DNA of 64,000 nucleotides from a virus, in IMG/VR virus record IMGVR_UViG_3300023184_000105, positions 1-64,000 of that record; one strand, 5' to 3'. Positions within the stretch are counted from its first letter, which is position 1. Every line of letters starts with the position of its first letter. The notes beneath the pieces were generated by a model. The model saw only the letters and a program-made list of their open reading frames with translations, ran no database searches and had not been told where the DNA came from. This document shows, piece by piece, positions 52,601-59,325 of the stretch. A program made the translations under genes and the position numbers.

Positions 52601-53215
52601 AATTCTACCTAAACTTGGATTATATGTTAGTCCATCTACTTCGCCAACTTCATCAATGTATACTAAACTTTCTTGTGAACTTCCACCAAAACTATCTTTA
52701 TCAATAAAAGAAAGATTTAATTCTCTTTCTACATTGGTTGCTGTAAAAAGAATGTAGGTAGTAGTATTTGCAAATTCAATCCTACCATAAATATGACCGC
52801 CAACGTTTAAATCTTTTTCAATGCCAACACCACCGGCAACATATACAGATGCTTTTTGACGATTTGCAGCAGTATCATATCTTCCGTCCCATAACCAAGC
52901 ATCACCAGCATATGGATGCGAAGGGTTACCAACGTTTTCAATATTAGTAAAACTATTTAAATACGTTGGTCCTTGTCCCCATTGTATTAATTGACCTATG
53001 TGTGCTGTTCTCCAACGAGAATTGTCGGTTCCAAGATCATATTGTTTGTCGTCTTTGGGAACTAAATCACTAATAAATTTTGCTTTAACGTTAACTTCAT
53101 TAGATGAATAATTAAGACCTAATACAACATCACTAGATAATTTAGTCTTGCCGCCACCGTCATTTGCTATTATTTCAAAATTATTTGGATAGGTTGTTAC
53201 ATTATTAGTTGGCAT
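46673..53215 (-). CDS. Giant virion adhesin, 2180 residues, with seven helical CxRD repeats and beta-helix parts
   Basis: The N-terminal 330 residues carry the same GGVGIEKDLNVGG-type units as the fibres, ending in VTVDGDDTNDGRAMDSSRAC then RTIGGALASPYYQ, the start of a pectate-lyase-like beta-helix. From about residue 570 a 100-170-residue module recurs seven times. Each contains a C-x-R-D-x-G-x-I/L signature (C-x-T-D in the sixth), as in KCRRDTGLIVDSIANDLLY, at about 570, 732, 908, 1072, 1607, 1767 and 2020. Most are preceded by an LxxANRxFxQxExxxY helix. Residues 1150-1590 are beta-rich. No catalytic triad is obvious. It has a late box and a GAAGGA site. Confidence 0.82.
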   Translation of the reverse strand: MPTNNVTTYPNNFEIIANDGGGKTKLSSDVVLGLNYSSNEVNVKAKFISDLVPKDDKQYDLGTDNSRWRTAHIGQLIQWGQGPTYLNSFTNIENVGNPSHPYAGDAWLWDGRYDTAANRQKASVYVAGGVGIEKDLNVGGHIYGRIEFANTTTYILFTATNVERELNLSFIDKDSFGGSSQESLVYIDEVGEVDGLTYNPSLGRITTDKIRVVSNENATDSDTGALQVKGGVGIKKDIYVDEKITAKNVQPRDDNTGHIGDTSTQWAEAYVHDIYTRIIASTTGTIELKPYAGVTDIYGDIRVRGANPIGTAPVVTNTLYVTVDGDDTNDGRAMDSSRACRTIGGALASPYYQSGTQILVSAGYYLEDNPLRLKPYTSIRGSDIRTTFIEPINKTQDLFHVDSGCYLNYMTFLNGRSGLLEGPFDPGFNRGAYATAFPPLTGDDKIDLFHSPYIQNCTNQSGPWLKDGTMFIPNQTVQIPRAVGIGTWPANTTTIIVTPSSGNIIKQGDTINTGQQNKGFFNARTLLLANKPFLQEQVVGYINNQIVSNIGVNGSIWWDTATTSSFTYNQEFCFRDVGILVENVAYDATFGGNEKAVESGLAYFNGVVSKIAGQELQTTAAINYLNDMVEKVIVNQPVSDVVGSSKKFNQVINYALLDGNISTSSVRSLFGIITNIINNGPNVAPAVYKSAGPDAAFVSAEILMQANRQFIQENTINYVNRFLSHKTFPYNEIKCRRDTGLIVDSIANDLLYFTPEYSQSTFSGLQYWSRDGYTGIIDTEITTTTNSIKYLKDLSVKIIQNITPTDDLIDRFFTPTVSIYQNTSTQGGTVNEVIVINRLFNTLTDILSGNNTKWTDTIIPNGIPSNSSGVQNAVSKLQENKNYLAEEVNAYITASTSAGGLGFYAYNTATCKRDVGYIIDSVCFDLLHGGNRQVVQSAVYYFGFSDTNSNIRTEIVQTTNAFSHLSLIAGQVIQNLGVNALQSKVKQKFSLDSATSAEATILNTGTFIINNIINNGPGVANEAKPISLIASTNPNVVIAYNNITNNRDFLIAETIAYINRTYNPGAFEYDQDQCYRDTGLIVDAVSQDILLGGNFKSVEAGLAYWSLGYNQVGGQETTTTMAINYARDLALQIIANTTATVQTGTVSTQVINPFFKYGGDYMPQEAVTRNFNIITNIIERGPLYAPALYAGGGLFALTGLNGSDVKLPPTVASVDDLMDGSFLIGLSQPTVGFGNNATLYFGDVSTLPKQDKQVDAYVSTSVELGGLGLLPTTWDSRKLDPIGAMGGSLVDGGVISARSPIQSFVYDAFTQLNQGGVGVHVTNDGYAQLVSVFTIFCSIGVQTDNGGIASIVNSNANFGDICLLSKGHGKRAFSGTIYNPPYKAYPDDPDFNPYYPNGFWPNGGQVRVFVPDVDDRPHISLIMEIIPPDGHTNEQSFAGFLNASPTTSTLNTGSITISGIVTDGIAVGNTVYARDQYGLQHNGNGVLYIATGTVVTDVGYQSITLSNALTSGGTDPTNNYALGYVNNNYFDLYFCGNSYYTVLSSEVGEDPKPLGSNILTAGLTVDGTDQIAAHTAVLQHLNTITNQIISNQTVTRLQPTPTGFIYNKTKCSRDVGLLVDAVAQDLLFNGTTQVDFSGIQYWNHGGRVGTINQELTTTTNAINHVRDIAMKIVTGDTSGTRYAGTQPVTTNPATLTEAGIVNTDFSLITDILTNGVTSITDRVVPNRLTASVDTNIQKAYALLQANKSYLQNEAIAYITAVYPTFSYDSGRCATDIGYIIDSVSFDLLYGGNRQAIQSGAYYWGYNDTSTALPGEITQSVAAYNYLKSLLTDIITSTQITAPYQTSQIQALSGSVGTGSEVSTAESLVDRITNIIDGTTPISSVTKAPIDLTRSTDTNIINAATLLEANRSFLQAEITAFVDTNYPPTASVQKKLPLVQGGGGAASFINLRFGEIISILNAPTLAAAELVVKPAQRTKSGPTVTGAGSAITLIKENLTFMADEVSAFVKQQFTGLRYDDAKCRRDVGLIMTRIIYDIESGGRYNSVFNGLSYWSRHGTHRIVQLGENVTRTDLFPDGSNVNFYQRSYISASGYVFEYVGAGTNYGALPQRGIADPVQSKEVVQLDNGKVFFTSTDQNGDFRIGPGLVISQATGVLSGRTFTKSLFANMTPFILAIEGGAL

Positions 53216-53233
53216 TTTTTAATCCTTCAGATG

Positions 53234-53240
53234 TATTTAT
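53234..53240 (-). promoter_or_regulatory. Late promoter box ATAAATA for the giant adhesin
   Basis: The box ends 18 nt before the ATG at 53215, with GAAGGATT between. Probably the main promoter of the fibre operon. Confidence 0.6.
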
Positions 53241-53243
53241 TTG

Positions 53244-53768
53244 TTAATGCATTCTTAGTTCCACTGCATTTATCAATGCAGAGGTTTTGTGCGGCCAATT
53301 TGGGTGACTTCTGAATCGTAATATTATTCCAAAATTTGAAGTCTGTACATCTAACATAGTTAACTTTGTGTTCCATAAATTTGTTTCATTACCGTATATT
53401 GTTGTAGGATCTAAACGCATTGATGCTAAATTATCTCCTATAATATCATTATCTAAACATAACTGAATAGTTTCGTCTGATATCCTTCCATGTCGTTGCA
53501 TCGTTAATCTTACTTCAATTCCAGATAATGTTTCAGGAAGATTAACAAAGTTAAATCCTGTTGCCTTTAAAAAGTAAGTTTTCTCAACTAAATCATGATT
53601 TGGTTGTTTAGCAATATGCAATAAGTCTCTTGATGTCTTAATTGAACCACTTTCTAAATTCTTAAGTGAATAAAAATTATTAGTTTCAATCCACGGTACA
53701 TGATGTTCTTCAGCATCTGCTTCGGAATATTGTATCACGGTTGTAGGTAGGGCCCAATTGGAATTCAT
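53244..53768 (-). CDS. Virion structural protein, unknown
   Basis: 174 residues, mixed beta: WALPTTVIQYSEADAEEHHV, KATGFNFVNLPETLSGIEVR, LTMQRHGRISDETIQLCLDN, FGIILRFRSHPNWPHKTSAL. The jelly-roll-like strand spacing, with G-I-E-V-R-L and R-I-S-D-E-T-I-Q-L near residues 83-105, resembles phage proteins annotated as virion structural. It lies 28 nt ahead of the giant adhesin gene. A GTAAATA box sits 4 nt before the ATG. No enzyme motif. Confidence 0.7.
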   Translation of the reverse strand: MNSNWALPTTVIQYSEADAEEHHVPWIETNNFYSLKNLESGSIKTSRDLLHIAKQPNHDLVEKTYFLKATGFNFVNLPETLSGIEVRLTMQRHGRISDETIQLCLDNDIIGDNLASMRLDPTTIYGNETNLWNTKLTMLDVQTSNFGIILRFRSHPNWPHKTSALINAVELRMH

Positions 53769-53772
53769 ACCG

Positions 53773-53779
53773 TATTTAC
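53773..53779 (-). promoter_or_regulatory. Late promoter box GTAAATA, 4 nt from ATG
   Basis: GTAAATA-CGGT-ATG on the minus strand, just after the terminator at 53807-53832. Confidence 0.5.
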
Positions 53780-53806
53780 CTTATTGCAAATTGTACGCAC
53801 TAAATG

Positions 53807-53832
53807 AAAAAAGGCTCTTACGAGCCTTTTTT
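53807..53832. terminator. Bidirectional intrinsic terminator
   Basis: AAAAAAGGCTC-TTAC-GAGCCTTTTTT: a 5-bp GC stem extended by A/T pairs, with runs of A and T on both sides. Confidence 0.88.
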
Positions 53833-53847
53833 ATATAAACTAATTGA

Positions 53848-54786
53848 TTAGATTGTATGTGCAATACTAACAATTGTACCGGTTGCGGCGGCTAGTGTCC
53901 ACCCTGTAGAAGCACCATTTGTTACCAAATAGCCGGCACCACTAGATGTCGAACGAATAACAACAGCCCGACGAGCAGTTAATTTCTTAACAAAATATGT
54001 GCTGCCGTTAAAGTCACTAGCAACAATATTCATTGAACCAGGAACAAGGGTAGAAGTTGCTGTTAATATACACTGGCCTTGACCTTGTGCATTTTGAACT
54101 AGATAACGCTTGCTAGATTCTTGTTTCATAATATCGCCAGCATTAACAATACCTGTACCAGTAGTTAGGTATGAATTAAAGTTAATAGCATTTTGAGTGT
54201 TTGATGTTACACTAACAGTTTTAGCAAAGCCTGCACCTAAATCAACAAATGATATACTAGCGTTAACAGTTCCTGCATTTGGCCATGATAAGTTAACAGC
54301 ATTACCAGATACACCTGTAACATATGTAGCACTTGAAGCAATATTAGCACCTATTACTTTCATACCTGTATAAATTCCAGTTGTAGATGATGGATAAATT
54401 GCATATGCGCCGGTTGTACCAGTTGATGTATAACTTCTAGCAGTTGCGGTAGTAAGTGTTAGTGTAGGAGCACTTGTATATCCTGTTCCTGAATTTGTTA
54501 TATTGATTGCTGTAATTTTACCTTGAGCATTTACTGGTTGACCTACACCACCATAAGCAACACCTGTTGCACCTACACTTGCAGTACCAGTTGCACGAAT
54601 ACCGCCGGCGATATTTGGAGCACTGAATGTAACAGTTACACCTTGTGAATATGCAACTGTACCACTATTGCTAATAGCAATTGGGGCAACACTTTCAGCA
54701 CCTACGCCTGTGCGGCCACCGGTAGCAAAATTTCGATACGGAGTATTTAAACTACCGAAAAACTTTTTCTTAATTGGACGTCCCAT
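53848..54786 (-). CDS. Ig-like/glycine-rich virion protein next to the capsid gene
   Basis: 312 residues. MGRPIKKKFFGSLNTPYRNF is a basic start seen in aquatic phage virion proteins. The following 100 residues contain VTVTFSAPNIAGGIRATGTA and INITNSGTGYTSAPTLTLTT, a beta-sandwich repeat found in phage surface proteins. C-terminal VKKLTARRAVVIRSTSSGAG is also beta-like. A capsid-decoration or outer fibre role is inferred from its place right after gp23. It has its own late box and a hairpin-rich leader, with TTAAGGAG before the ATG, and ends in a terminator. Confidence 0.7.
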   Translation of the reverse strand: MGRPIKKKFFGSLNTPYRNFATGGRTGVGAESVAPIAISNSGTVAYSQGVTVTFSAPNIAGGIRATGTASVGATGVAYGGVGQPVNAQGKITAINITNSGTGYTSAPTLTLTTATARSYTSTGTTGAYAIYPSSTTGIYTGMKVIGANIASSATYVTGVSGNAVNLSWPNAGTVNASISFVDLGAGFAKTVSVTSNTQNAINFNSYLTTGTGIVNAGDIMKQESSKRYLVQNAQGQGQCILTATSTLVPGSMNIVASDFNGSTYFVKKLTARRAVVIRSTSSGAGYLVTNGASTGWTLAAATGTIVSIAHTI

Positions 54787-54809
54787 TTTGTTTTCTCCTT
54801 AAAATAAAC

Positions 54810-54865
54810 TAGTAGATTCTATCTACTACGCGGTGGGGTACCGCATAAATTCTCAGTATGAGAAT
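54810..54865 (-). other. Structured 5' leader: three perfect hairpins in a row
   Basis: In mRNA order: ATTCTCA-TAC-TGAGAAT (54865-54849), a 5-bp GCGGT/ACCGC stem with 5-nt loop (54844-54830), and a 7-bp TAGTAGA/TCTACTA stem with 5-nt loop (54828-54810). The late box at 54875-54881 would start the mRNA a few bases before the first hairpin. All three lie in the leader of the gene at 53848-54786. Confidence 0.7.
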
Positions 54866-54874
54866 GAACAATAC

Positions 54875-54881
54875 TATTTAT
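54875..54881 (-). promoter_or_regulatory. Late promoter box ATAAATA with long leader
   Basis: ACATAAATAG on the minus strand, about 90 nt before the ATG at 54786. It lies between the gp23 terminator and the three-hairpin leader. Confidence 0.6.
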
Positions 54882-54896
54882 GTAATGGTCAACAAA

Positions 54897-54916
54897 AAAC
54901 CTGCCAAAGCAGGTTT
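54897..54916 (-). terminator. Intrinsic terminator after gp23
   Basis: AAACCTGC-CAAA-GCAGGTTT; the minus strand continues into TTTTTTG. It ends the gp22-gp23 unit. Confidence 0.88.
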
Positions 54917-54937
54917 CTTGTTTGTATAAAATACGGA

Positions 54938-56119
54938 TTACTTGAAACTTACGTTTGCAGAAGTAATACGAACTTTTCCTAAGTAATCAGCAGCGTTACC
55001 TAGAGAAGAAGCAGTGTTGCTCAACTCAACGTAACCGTAACGTGTTAGGAAGCCAACTACTGGCTCAAATGTTGCTGGATCTAAAACAACACCAGAACTC
55101 ATTAGAGGAATATATGGGCAGTAGAACGCAGCAGCATCTGCTTCGCTTGTACCTTTGTATCCAACTAGGACCTGATTGTCATCATCGCTATCGCTCTTAT
55201 AAGCGTCAACATAAACACGCATAGCGCCATTTAATGTACCAACAAACTTGGTGTTTGTAGGTGCTTCAAATGTACCTTCTGTTGTACGAGCAAATGCGCT
55301 TGTAGTAGCAGATTGTAGAATTGTCAATGCTTGGTTAGAAATAACAGCCCAGTTTGCGCTACCACGACGTGTGCGTTGAGCAATTAAGTTGCTTACGCGG
55401 TTAATCTGGATAGCCAAAGCGGCGTGTTCGTCACCAACGAATGTTGCTGTACCGGAAACTAGAGCCTGGTCATAAGTTTCTTCAATAGAAGCCAATGAAC
55501 GTAGACTTGCTAGAATCTCTTGATCGATTTCAGCAGTGATTTCTTGTGCTAGAGCAGCCATGATTTCTGCTTCGATGTCAATACCTTGTTGGGCTTGTGC
55601 ATCTTGAGCAGCCTCGAATGTCCAGCGAGCGCTTAGTTTACGAGACTTAGCTTCAACTGGTGTTTTCAAGATTTGGATGCTCATACGCTTGCCTGGTGTA
55701 CCTTCTAATTTAGAAGTTACATCAGCACCTGCTGTAGAACTGTTGTTACCAGAGTAAGCAGCAGCAATCTTGAATGGGCTTAGAGCCTCTTCACCTGCTG
55801 TAACTACATCACCGGAAGCAACGCCATCAGCGTAGCGAACACGTAGAGTGTGGATTTGACCAACAGGGCCAGTCATAGGTTGAACACCGATGATTTCATT
55901 GGCAATAACTGTAGGCATTACACGGCGGATAACTGGTAGAATAACACGATTAAGTGTTGCAATGTTACCAGCGCTGGTAGAACCAGCGGTTGCGCTTTCA
56001 GACAAACTGCGACGTGTATTCTCTAGGCAAACGCCCATGGATGCACGACGGTTACCAGTTAGGCCTTCAAGCAGAGCGTCTTTGGTCTCTGACCATCTTT
56101 CATTTAATAATTGTGACAT
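54938..56119 (-). CDS. 23: Major capsid protein gp23
   Basis: 393 residues (T4 gp23 521). The N-terminal propeptide ends at L39-S40-E41 before SATAGSTSAG, which fits the gp21 (L/I)-x-E cleavage rule. RVILPVIRRVMPTVIANEII, GVQPMTGPVGQIHTLRVRYA and EAALAQEITAEIDQEILASL are gp23 hallmarks, with an HK97-type fold expected. FVGTLNGAMRVYVDAYKSD and GYKGTSEADAAAFYCPYIPL are conserved late segments. The shorter length implies a smaller insertion domain than T4. AAGGAGAC precedes the ATG, and a terminator follows. Confidence 0.95.
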   Translation of the reverse strand: MSQLLNERWSETKDALLEGLTGNRRASMGVCLENTRRSLSESATAGSTSAGNIATLNRVILPVIRRVMPTVIANEIIGVQPMTGPVGQIHTLRVRYADGVASGDVVTAGEEALSPFKIAAAYSGNNSSTAGADVTSKLEGTPGKRMSIQILKTPVEAKSRKLSARWTFEAAQDAQAQQGIDIEAEIMAALAQEITAEIDQEILASLRSLASIEETYDQALVSGTATFVGDEHAALAIQINRVSNLIAQRTRRGSANWAVISNQALTILQSATTSAFARTTEGTFEAPTNTKFVGTLNGAMRVYVDAYKSDSDDDNQVLVGYKGTSEADAAAFYCPYIPLMSSGVVLDPATFEPVVGFLTRYGYVELSNTASSLGNAADYLGKVRITSANVSFK

Positions 56120-56142
56120 TTTATTTGTCTCCTTGAATATAA

Positions 56143-57225
56143 TTATTTTAGACCCGCTAATTTGCGGATATCTAAGATGTTATCTAAGCCTACCTGTGGC
56201 TTGCTTTCTCGATTTCCAGTTACTTCAGAACTTTCAGTTAATTTTGCTTTCGCTGTTTTAACTGTTGAACCTTCCATAACAGTGGGTAGGTACTTCTCAA
56301 ATGCTACTGATAATTTTTTGGTCTCTACAGACTCAAGCAATTGTTTCATTAGCGCTCTTTTATCACCTGCGATTGGTGACAGCAATTCAGCCATAACTTG
56401 CTTGCGTTCCATTAAATCTTTAGTAACGCGGATTTCACGTTGTGTGGATTCAACTAGATTTGCTTTTTCTGCAATGGCTTGTGTTGCTTCGGCAAGTTCT
56501 TGATCTTTCTTCTTAATAATCTTTAACAATTTACTTGTTTCAGATTTTTCATTTAGGAACGATGCAGAATACTCTTGTGCAAATGCTTCATATAACTTAC
56601 GTCCAAATGAGTTGTTACGAGCACTATCGATATCTTCTTTCAATTGCTTGATTTCAGATGTCAACTTTTTAGTGACTGTGGCTTCAACTACCTGTGCGCT
56701 GCGTTGGATGAAACTTTGTTTAATTTCTTCAAACTTGCTCTTTGCTTCGCGAACTAACTTAACTTTCGTTTCTGCTAAATCACGTTTATCTACTGCAAAC
56801 TCTCTAATTTCTTTTGCTAAAGCGTGTACAATAAATTGTTCTAACTTGCTAAAGTTTTCAGCAACTTTCTTACGATCATGCTGGAACTCAACAACTTCTT
56901 TGCCTAATTGTTTAATAACAAAACCTTCTAGTTTCTTAGCATCAGCAGCAATACTTTGTTGGTATGCTACTTTTGCTTCGGCTAGTGCTCTTTTGTCGTT
57001 ATACAATTCGGCCATTTCTACGGCCAATCTGTCGCTTAACATTCTGTCGATTGCTTCAACCATAACAGTCTTATCATGACTGTATTTTTGTGCAAATTCT
57101 TCACGAAGTTCTGCGGTAACTTGGTCGCGATTCTCTTGAATTTTTGTAGCAAAGGCAGATTCAATAACAGATCTTGTTTCTTCTGTCATCACTCCTGACT
57201 CTACTAATTGTTTGAATGCGTCCAT
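56143..57225 (-). CDS. 22: Prohead scaffold protein gp22
   Basis: 360 residues, almost entirely helical and rich in Lys, Glu and Ala, as expected for the core scaffold (T4 gp22 about 270, so longer here). It starts MDAFKQLVESGVMTEETRSV and has repeated ALAEAKVAYQQS, DLAETKVKLVREAKS and KKDQELAEATQAIAEKANLV helices. The end holds NRESKPQVGLDNILDIRKLA. It forms the core on which gp23 assembles and is degraded by gp21. It lies directly between gp21 and gp23, as in T4, and has a GAGGAG site. Confidence 0.88.
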   Translation of the reverse strand: MDAFKQLVESGVMTEETRSVIESAFATKIQENRDQVTAELREEFAQKYSHDKTVMVEAIDRMLSDRLAVEMAELYNDKRALAEAKVAYQQSIAADAKKLEGFVIKQLGKEVVEFQHDRKKVAENFSKLEQFIVHALAKEIREFAVDKRDLAETKVKLVREAKSKFEEIKQSFIQRSAQVVEATVTKKLTSEIKQLKEDIDSARNNSFGRKLYEAFAQEYSASFLNEKSETSKLLKIIKKKDQELAEATQAIAEKANLVESTQREIRVTKDLMERKQVMAELLSPIAGDKRALMKQLLESVETKKLSVAFEKYLPTVMEGSTVKTAKAKLTESSEVTGNRESKPQVGLDNILDIRKLAGLK

Positions 57226-57242
57226 CTTTTTCTCCTCGGGCT

Positions 57243-57872
57243 TTATTTTAGACCTTTAATAATATTCAAGAGAGACTCTTGAAGATATTTCTGGGCCTTT
57301 GGATCTTCTTTTACTTCTCTAGCAACATTGAATGCACGATTTCCGCCTCGGCTGTTCATGAGATGCTCATAAACAGGAGTAGGATATGCACCAGGTGCGC
57401 TAGGTTGTGCAACTACATCTACTGTGATTATCTCAAAATCGGATACTTTGCCAGACATTTCATCAACGTTGCCGCTGCCTCTACTACTGACACCTAGTTT
57501 CACTCCGCTTTCAAGCATAGTACGAATTAAGTTGCCCATTGGTGTTGGCAAAATTTTCATCTTGCCATAACCATTAGGACCTTCCATCCACATTTGAGTA
57601 ATCATATGGGATACACGGTCCAAATTTACTTTTAGATCATCCGGATGATCAACTTCACCTAATACAGAATAACCACTTTGTAGTTGATCATTTAGTGTTT
57701 TCACAGCACGTTCAATTTCGTCTACTGGATAGACACGTTGATTAGCATTGCGAATTCCACCTTGGATAGCAATACCTTTTAGATAAAGGCTTTTGCCATC
57801 CTTGTCATCCGACTCCATTACGATGCCGGATTGATCAAAACTTAGGTGTTCTCTTAGATAAGATACTTTCAT
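57243..57872 (-). CDS. 21: Prohead core protease gp21
   Basis: 209 residues (T4 gp21 212). The serine-protease fold of herpesvirus-assemblin type is shown by GIAIQGGIRNANQRVYPVDE, VLGEVDHPDDLKVNLDRVSH with H76, and LGVSSRGSGNV with the nucleophile at S129 or S130. VSDFEIITVDVVAQPSAPGA is the following strand. The enzyme cleaves gp22, gp23 and internal proteins after (L/I)-x-E and then itself. Gene order gp20-core-gp21-gp22-gp23 is that of T4. There is no strong ribosome binding site; it is probably coupled to the core gene 13 nt upstream. Confidence 0.92.
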   Translation of the reverse strand: MKVSYLREHLSFDQSGIVMESDDKDGKSLYLKGIAIQGGIRNANQRVYPVDEIERAVKTLNDQLQSGYSVLGEVDHPDDLKVNLDRVSHMITQMWMEGPNGYGKMKILPTPMGNLIRTMLESGVKLGVSSRGSGNVDEMSGKVSDFEIITVDVVAQPSAPGAYPTPVYEHLMNSRGGNRAFNVAREVKEDPKAQKYLQESLLNIIKGLK

Positions 57873-57885
57873 CCTAGTGCTCTAA

Positions 57886-58911
57886 TTATGCGTTACGATT
57901 AGGTGCGCCGTTAATTGGGCTCTTTGCTTGGCCAACGCTTGTTTGACCAGCCTTATCACCTGTACCAGAACCCACTGGGCCTGGACCAGAACCTTTCTTC
58001 TCAGCACCGTGTCCACCTTTAACAGCGGATAAGTTTTTTACACCCATCTTGCCGCCGGGAACGTTACCATTACCTGTGCCCATATCTTTAGCAGCACTTA
58101 GAAAACCACCTGCTTTACCAGCCGGGCTTGTTCCTGTTGGTGTACCGCCTTCGTGTGATACTTTAAGAATGTTAGCAGCAGTAGCGCCTGTTGAAGGCTT
58201 ACCTTTGCCGGAACCAATTGGGCTACGACCTTCTACTGGAGCACTTTCTTTGTCACCTGTACCAGCACCTACGTACTGACCTTGGCTTTTCATGCTACCA
58301 GATTTGTCCCAGTCGTTTCCAACTTTCTCTGTATATTCGCGTGTAATACGACGACCTTCAAATGCTGGCTTTCCCATCATCATACCTTCATCTTCGTCAT
58401 CAGCACCCATTCCTGAATCTTCTTCGTCGCCAAATCCCATTTCGGATTCTTCACCGCCTTGGGCTTTTTCTAATTCTGCAAATGCTGCTTCTAGTTCTTG
58501 GATAGCATTCTTGATATCAAAAATTGCTTGGTCTTCTTGACCTTCGCCACCTTCTTCGCCACCCATTTCGTCACCACCGATTTCACTACCAAAATCATCA
58601 GTAGCGTCACCAGATGCGCTCATTGGGTCTTCGTCATCTGCTTCCATGCTATAAGAATCTTCTAAGTCAACCGACTCATCCATTTCTTCTTCATCATCAG
58701 CGGATTCGTCCATTTCTTCATCATCAGCGGATTCGTCCATTTCTTCATCATCAGCGGATTCGTCCATTTCTTCTTCTTCGGCTTCTTCAGCGATTAAATT
58801 TTCATAAATTTCTCTAGACTTTTCAACAACGATTTGATGAAAAAGTTCGTTGGCTTTTTCACTTTCTTCATTGACGATCAAATCCATCAATTGTGTAAAC
58901 TTTGTAGACAT
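57886..58911 (-). CDS. Acidic prohead core protein (gp67/gp68 position)
   Basis: 341 residues. Residues 1-45 form a conserved-looking helix, KFTQLMDLIVNEESEKANEL. Residues about 45-80 are four tandem copies of a nine-residue EEMDESADD unit. This is followed by an acidic Gly/Glu stretch, EIGGDEMGGEEGGEGQEDQA, and a Gly/Ser/Pro/Lys-rich C-terminus (GKGKPSTGATAANI and similar). Position between the portal and gp21 is that of T4 gp67/gp68 core proteins. Low complexity prevents a sequence-level match. It has an AAGGAG site and an upstream late-type box. Confidence 0.72.
   Translation of the reverse strand: MSTKFTQLMDLIVNEESEKANELFHQIVVEKSREIYENLIAEEAEEEEMDESADDEEMDESADDEEMDESADDEEEMDESVDLEDSYSMEADDEDPMSASGDATDDFGSEIGGDEMGGEEGGEGQEDQAIFDIKNAIQELEAAFAELEKAQGGEESEMGFGDEEDSGMGADDEDEGMMMGKPAFEGRRITREYTEKVGNDWDKSGSMKSQGQYVGAGTGDKESAPVEGRSPIGSGKGKPSTGATAANILKVSHEGGTPTGTSPAGKAGGFLSAAKDMGTGNGNVPGGKMGVKNLSAVKGGHGAEKKGSGPGPVGSGTGDKAGQTSVGQAKSPINGAPNRNA
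58681..58764. repeat. 27-bp tandem repeat coding EEMDESADD
   Basis: Two identical 27-bp units (58711-58737 and 58738-58764) follow a 30-bp variant at 58681-58710 that carries three extra bases. A diverged unit follows at 58765. The array is in frame. Confidence 0.9.
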
Positions 58912-58961
58912 TGCGTGTATTCTCCTTAATTAGATTGCGCGGCAAGGCTGTATTGTGTGTA

Positions 58962-58968
58962 TATTTAA
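58962..58968 (-). promoter_or_regulatory. Late-type box TTAAATA upstream of the core protein
   Basis: TTAAATA 50 nt ahead of the ATG at 58911, with AAGGAG in the leader. The 153-nt gap 58912-59064 holds this box and a T-rich stretch; no RNA gene or hairpin terminator seen in it. Confidence 0.4.
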
Positions 58969-59064
58969 ACACATTTGTATAAAGGCATACGAAACAGGCC
59001 AAAAACGAACCATTTTAGGTCGTAATGGACATTTTTTTGACAGAAATCATTAAATTTTATAAAA

Positions 59065-59313
59065 TTATGCAGCAGGTGCTGCCTCGGGAGGAGGAGCCGC
59101 ATACATTTTTCTTACTAAACCCAATTCTTCTTTTTTTTCTTGTTCTCTAGCATCACCTGCTTTACGTAGATCATTTAACATACGCAATGTTAATCTAGTT
59201 TTTCTAAGATCTTTTGACTTTAATATGCTAGTATCATTGTCAGAGTTATATCTTAGATCATCAACTTGATCCGATTGTGTGCTGTCAAAATAAATGAACT
59301 CGTTAAGTAACAT
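59065..59313 (-). CDS. Small head-core protein between portal and core genes
   Basis: 82 residues: LNEFIYFDSTQSDQVDDLRY, DLRKTRLTLRMLNDLRKAGD, EELGLVRKMYAAPPPEAAPA. I recall similar short proteins after the portal gene in aquatic T4-like phages; gp67 is the T4 equivalent by position, though similarity is not evident. The end is Ala/Pro-rich, as is the end of the portal protein. A late box ends 5 nt before the ATG, overlapping the portal stop, and no Shine-Dalgarno is seen. Confidence 0.7.
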   Translation of the reverse strand: MLLNEFIYFDSTQSDQVDDLRYNSDNDTSILKSKDLRKTRLTLRMLNDLRKAGDAREQEKKEELGLVRKMYAAPPPEAAPAA

Positions 59314-59318
59314 AATGA

Positions 59319-59325
59319 TATTTAT
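59319..59325 (-). promoter_or_regulatory. Late promoter box ATAAATA, 5 nt from ATG
   Basis: ATAAATA-TCATT-ATG on the minus strand; it includes the TAA stop of the portal gene. Confidence 0.65.

Noticed and set aside
56119-57260. CTAAAATA strings ahead of gp23 and gp22 as late promoters
   Set aside because: Both arise from the Leu-Lys-stop ends of the preceding genes and deviate from the TAAATA core, so they are not listed.
58912-59064. Possible tRNA or small RNA in the 153-nt gap
   Set aside because: No cloverleaf or strong hairpin is visible; only a late-type box, a T-rich run and a ribosome binding site.
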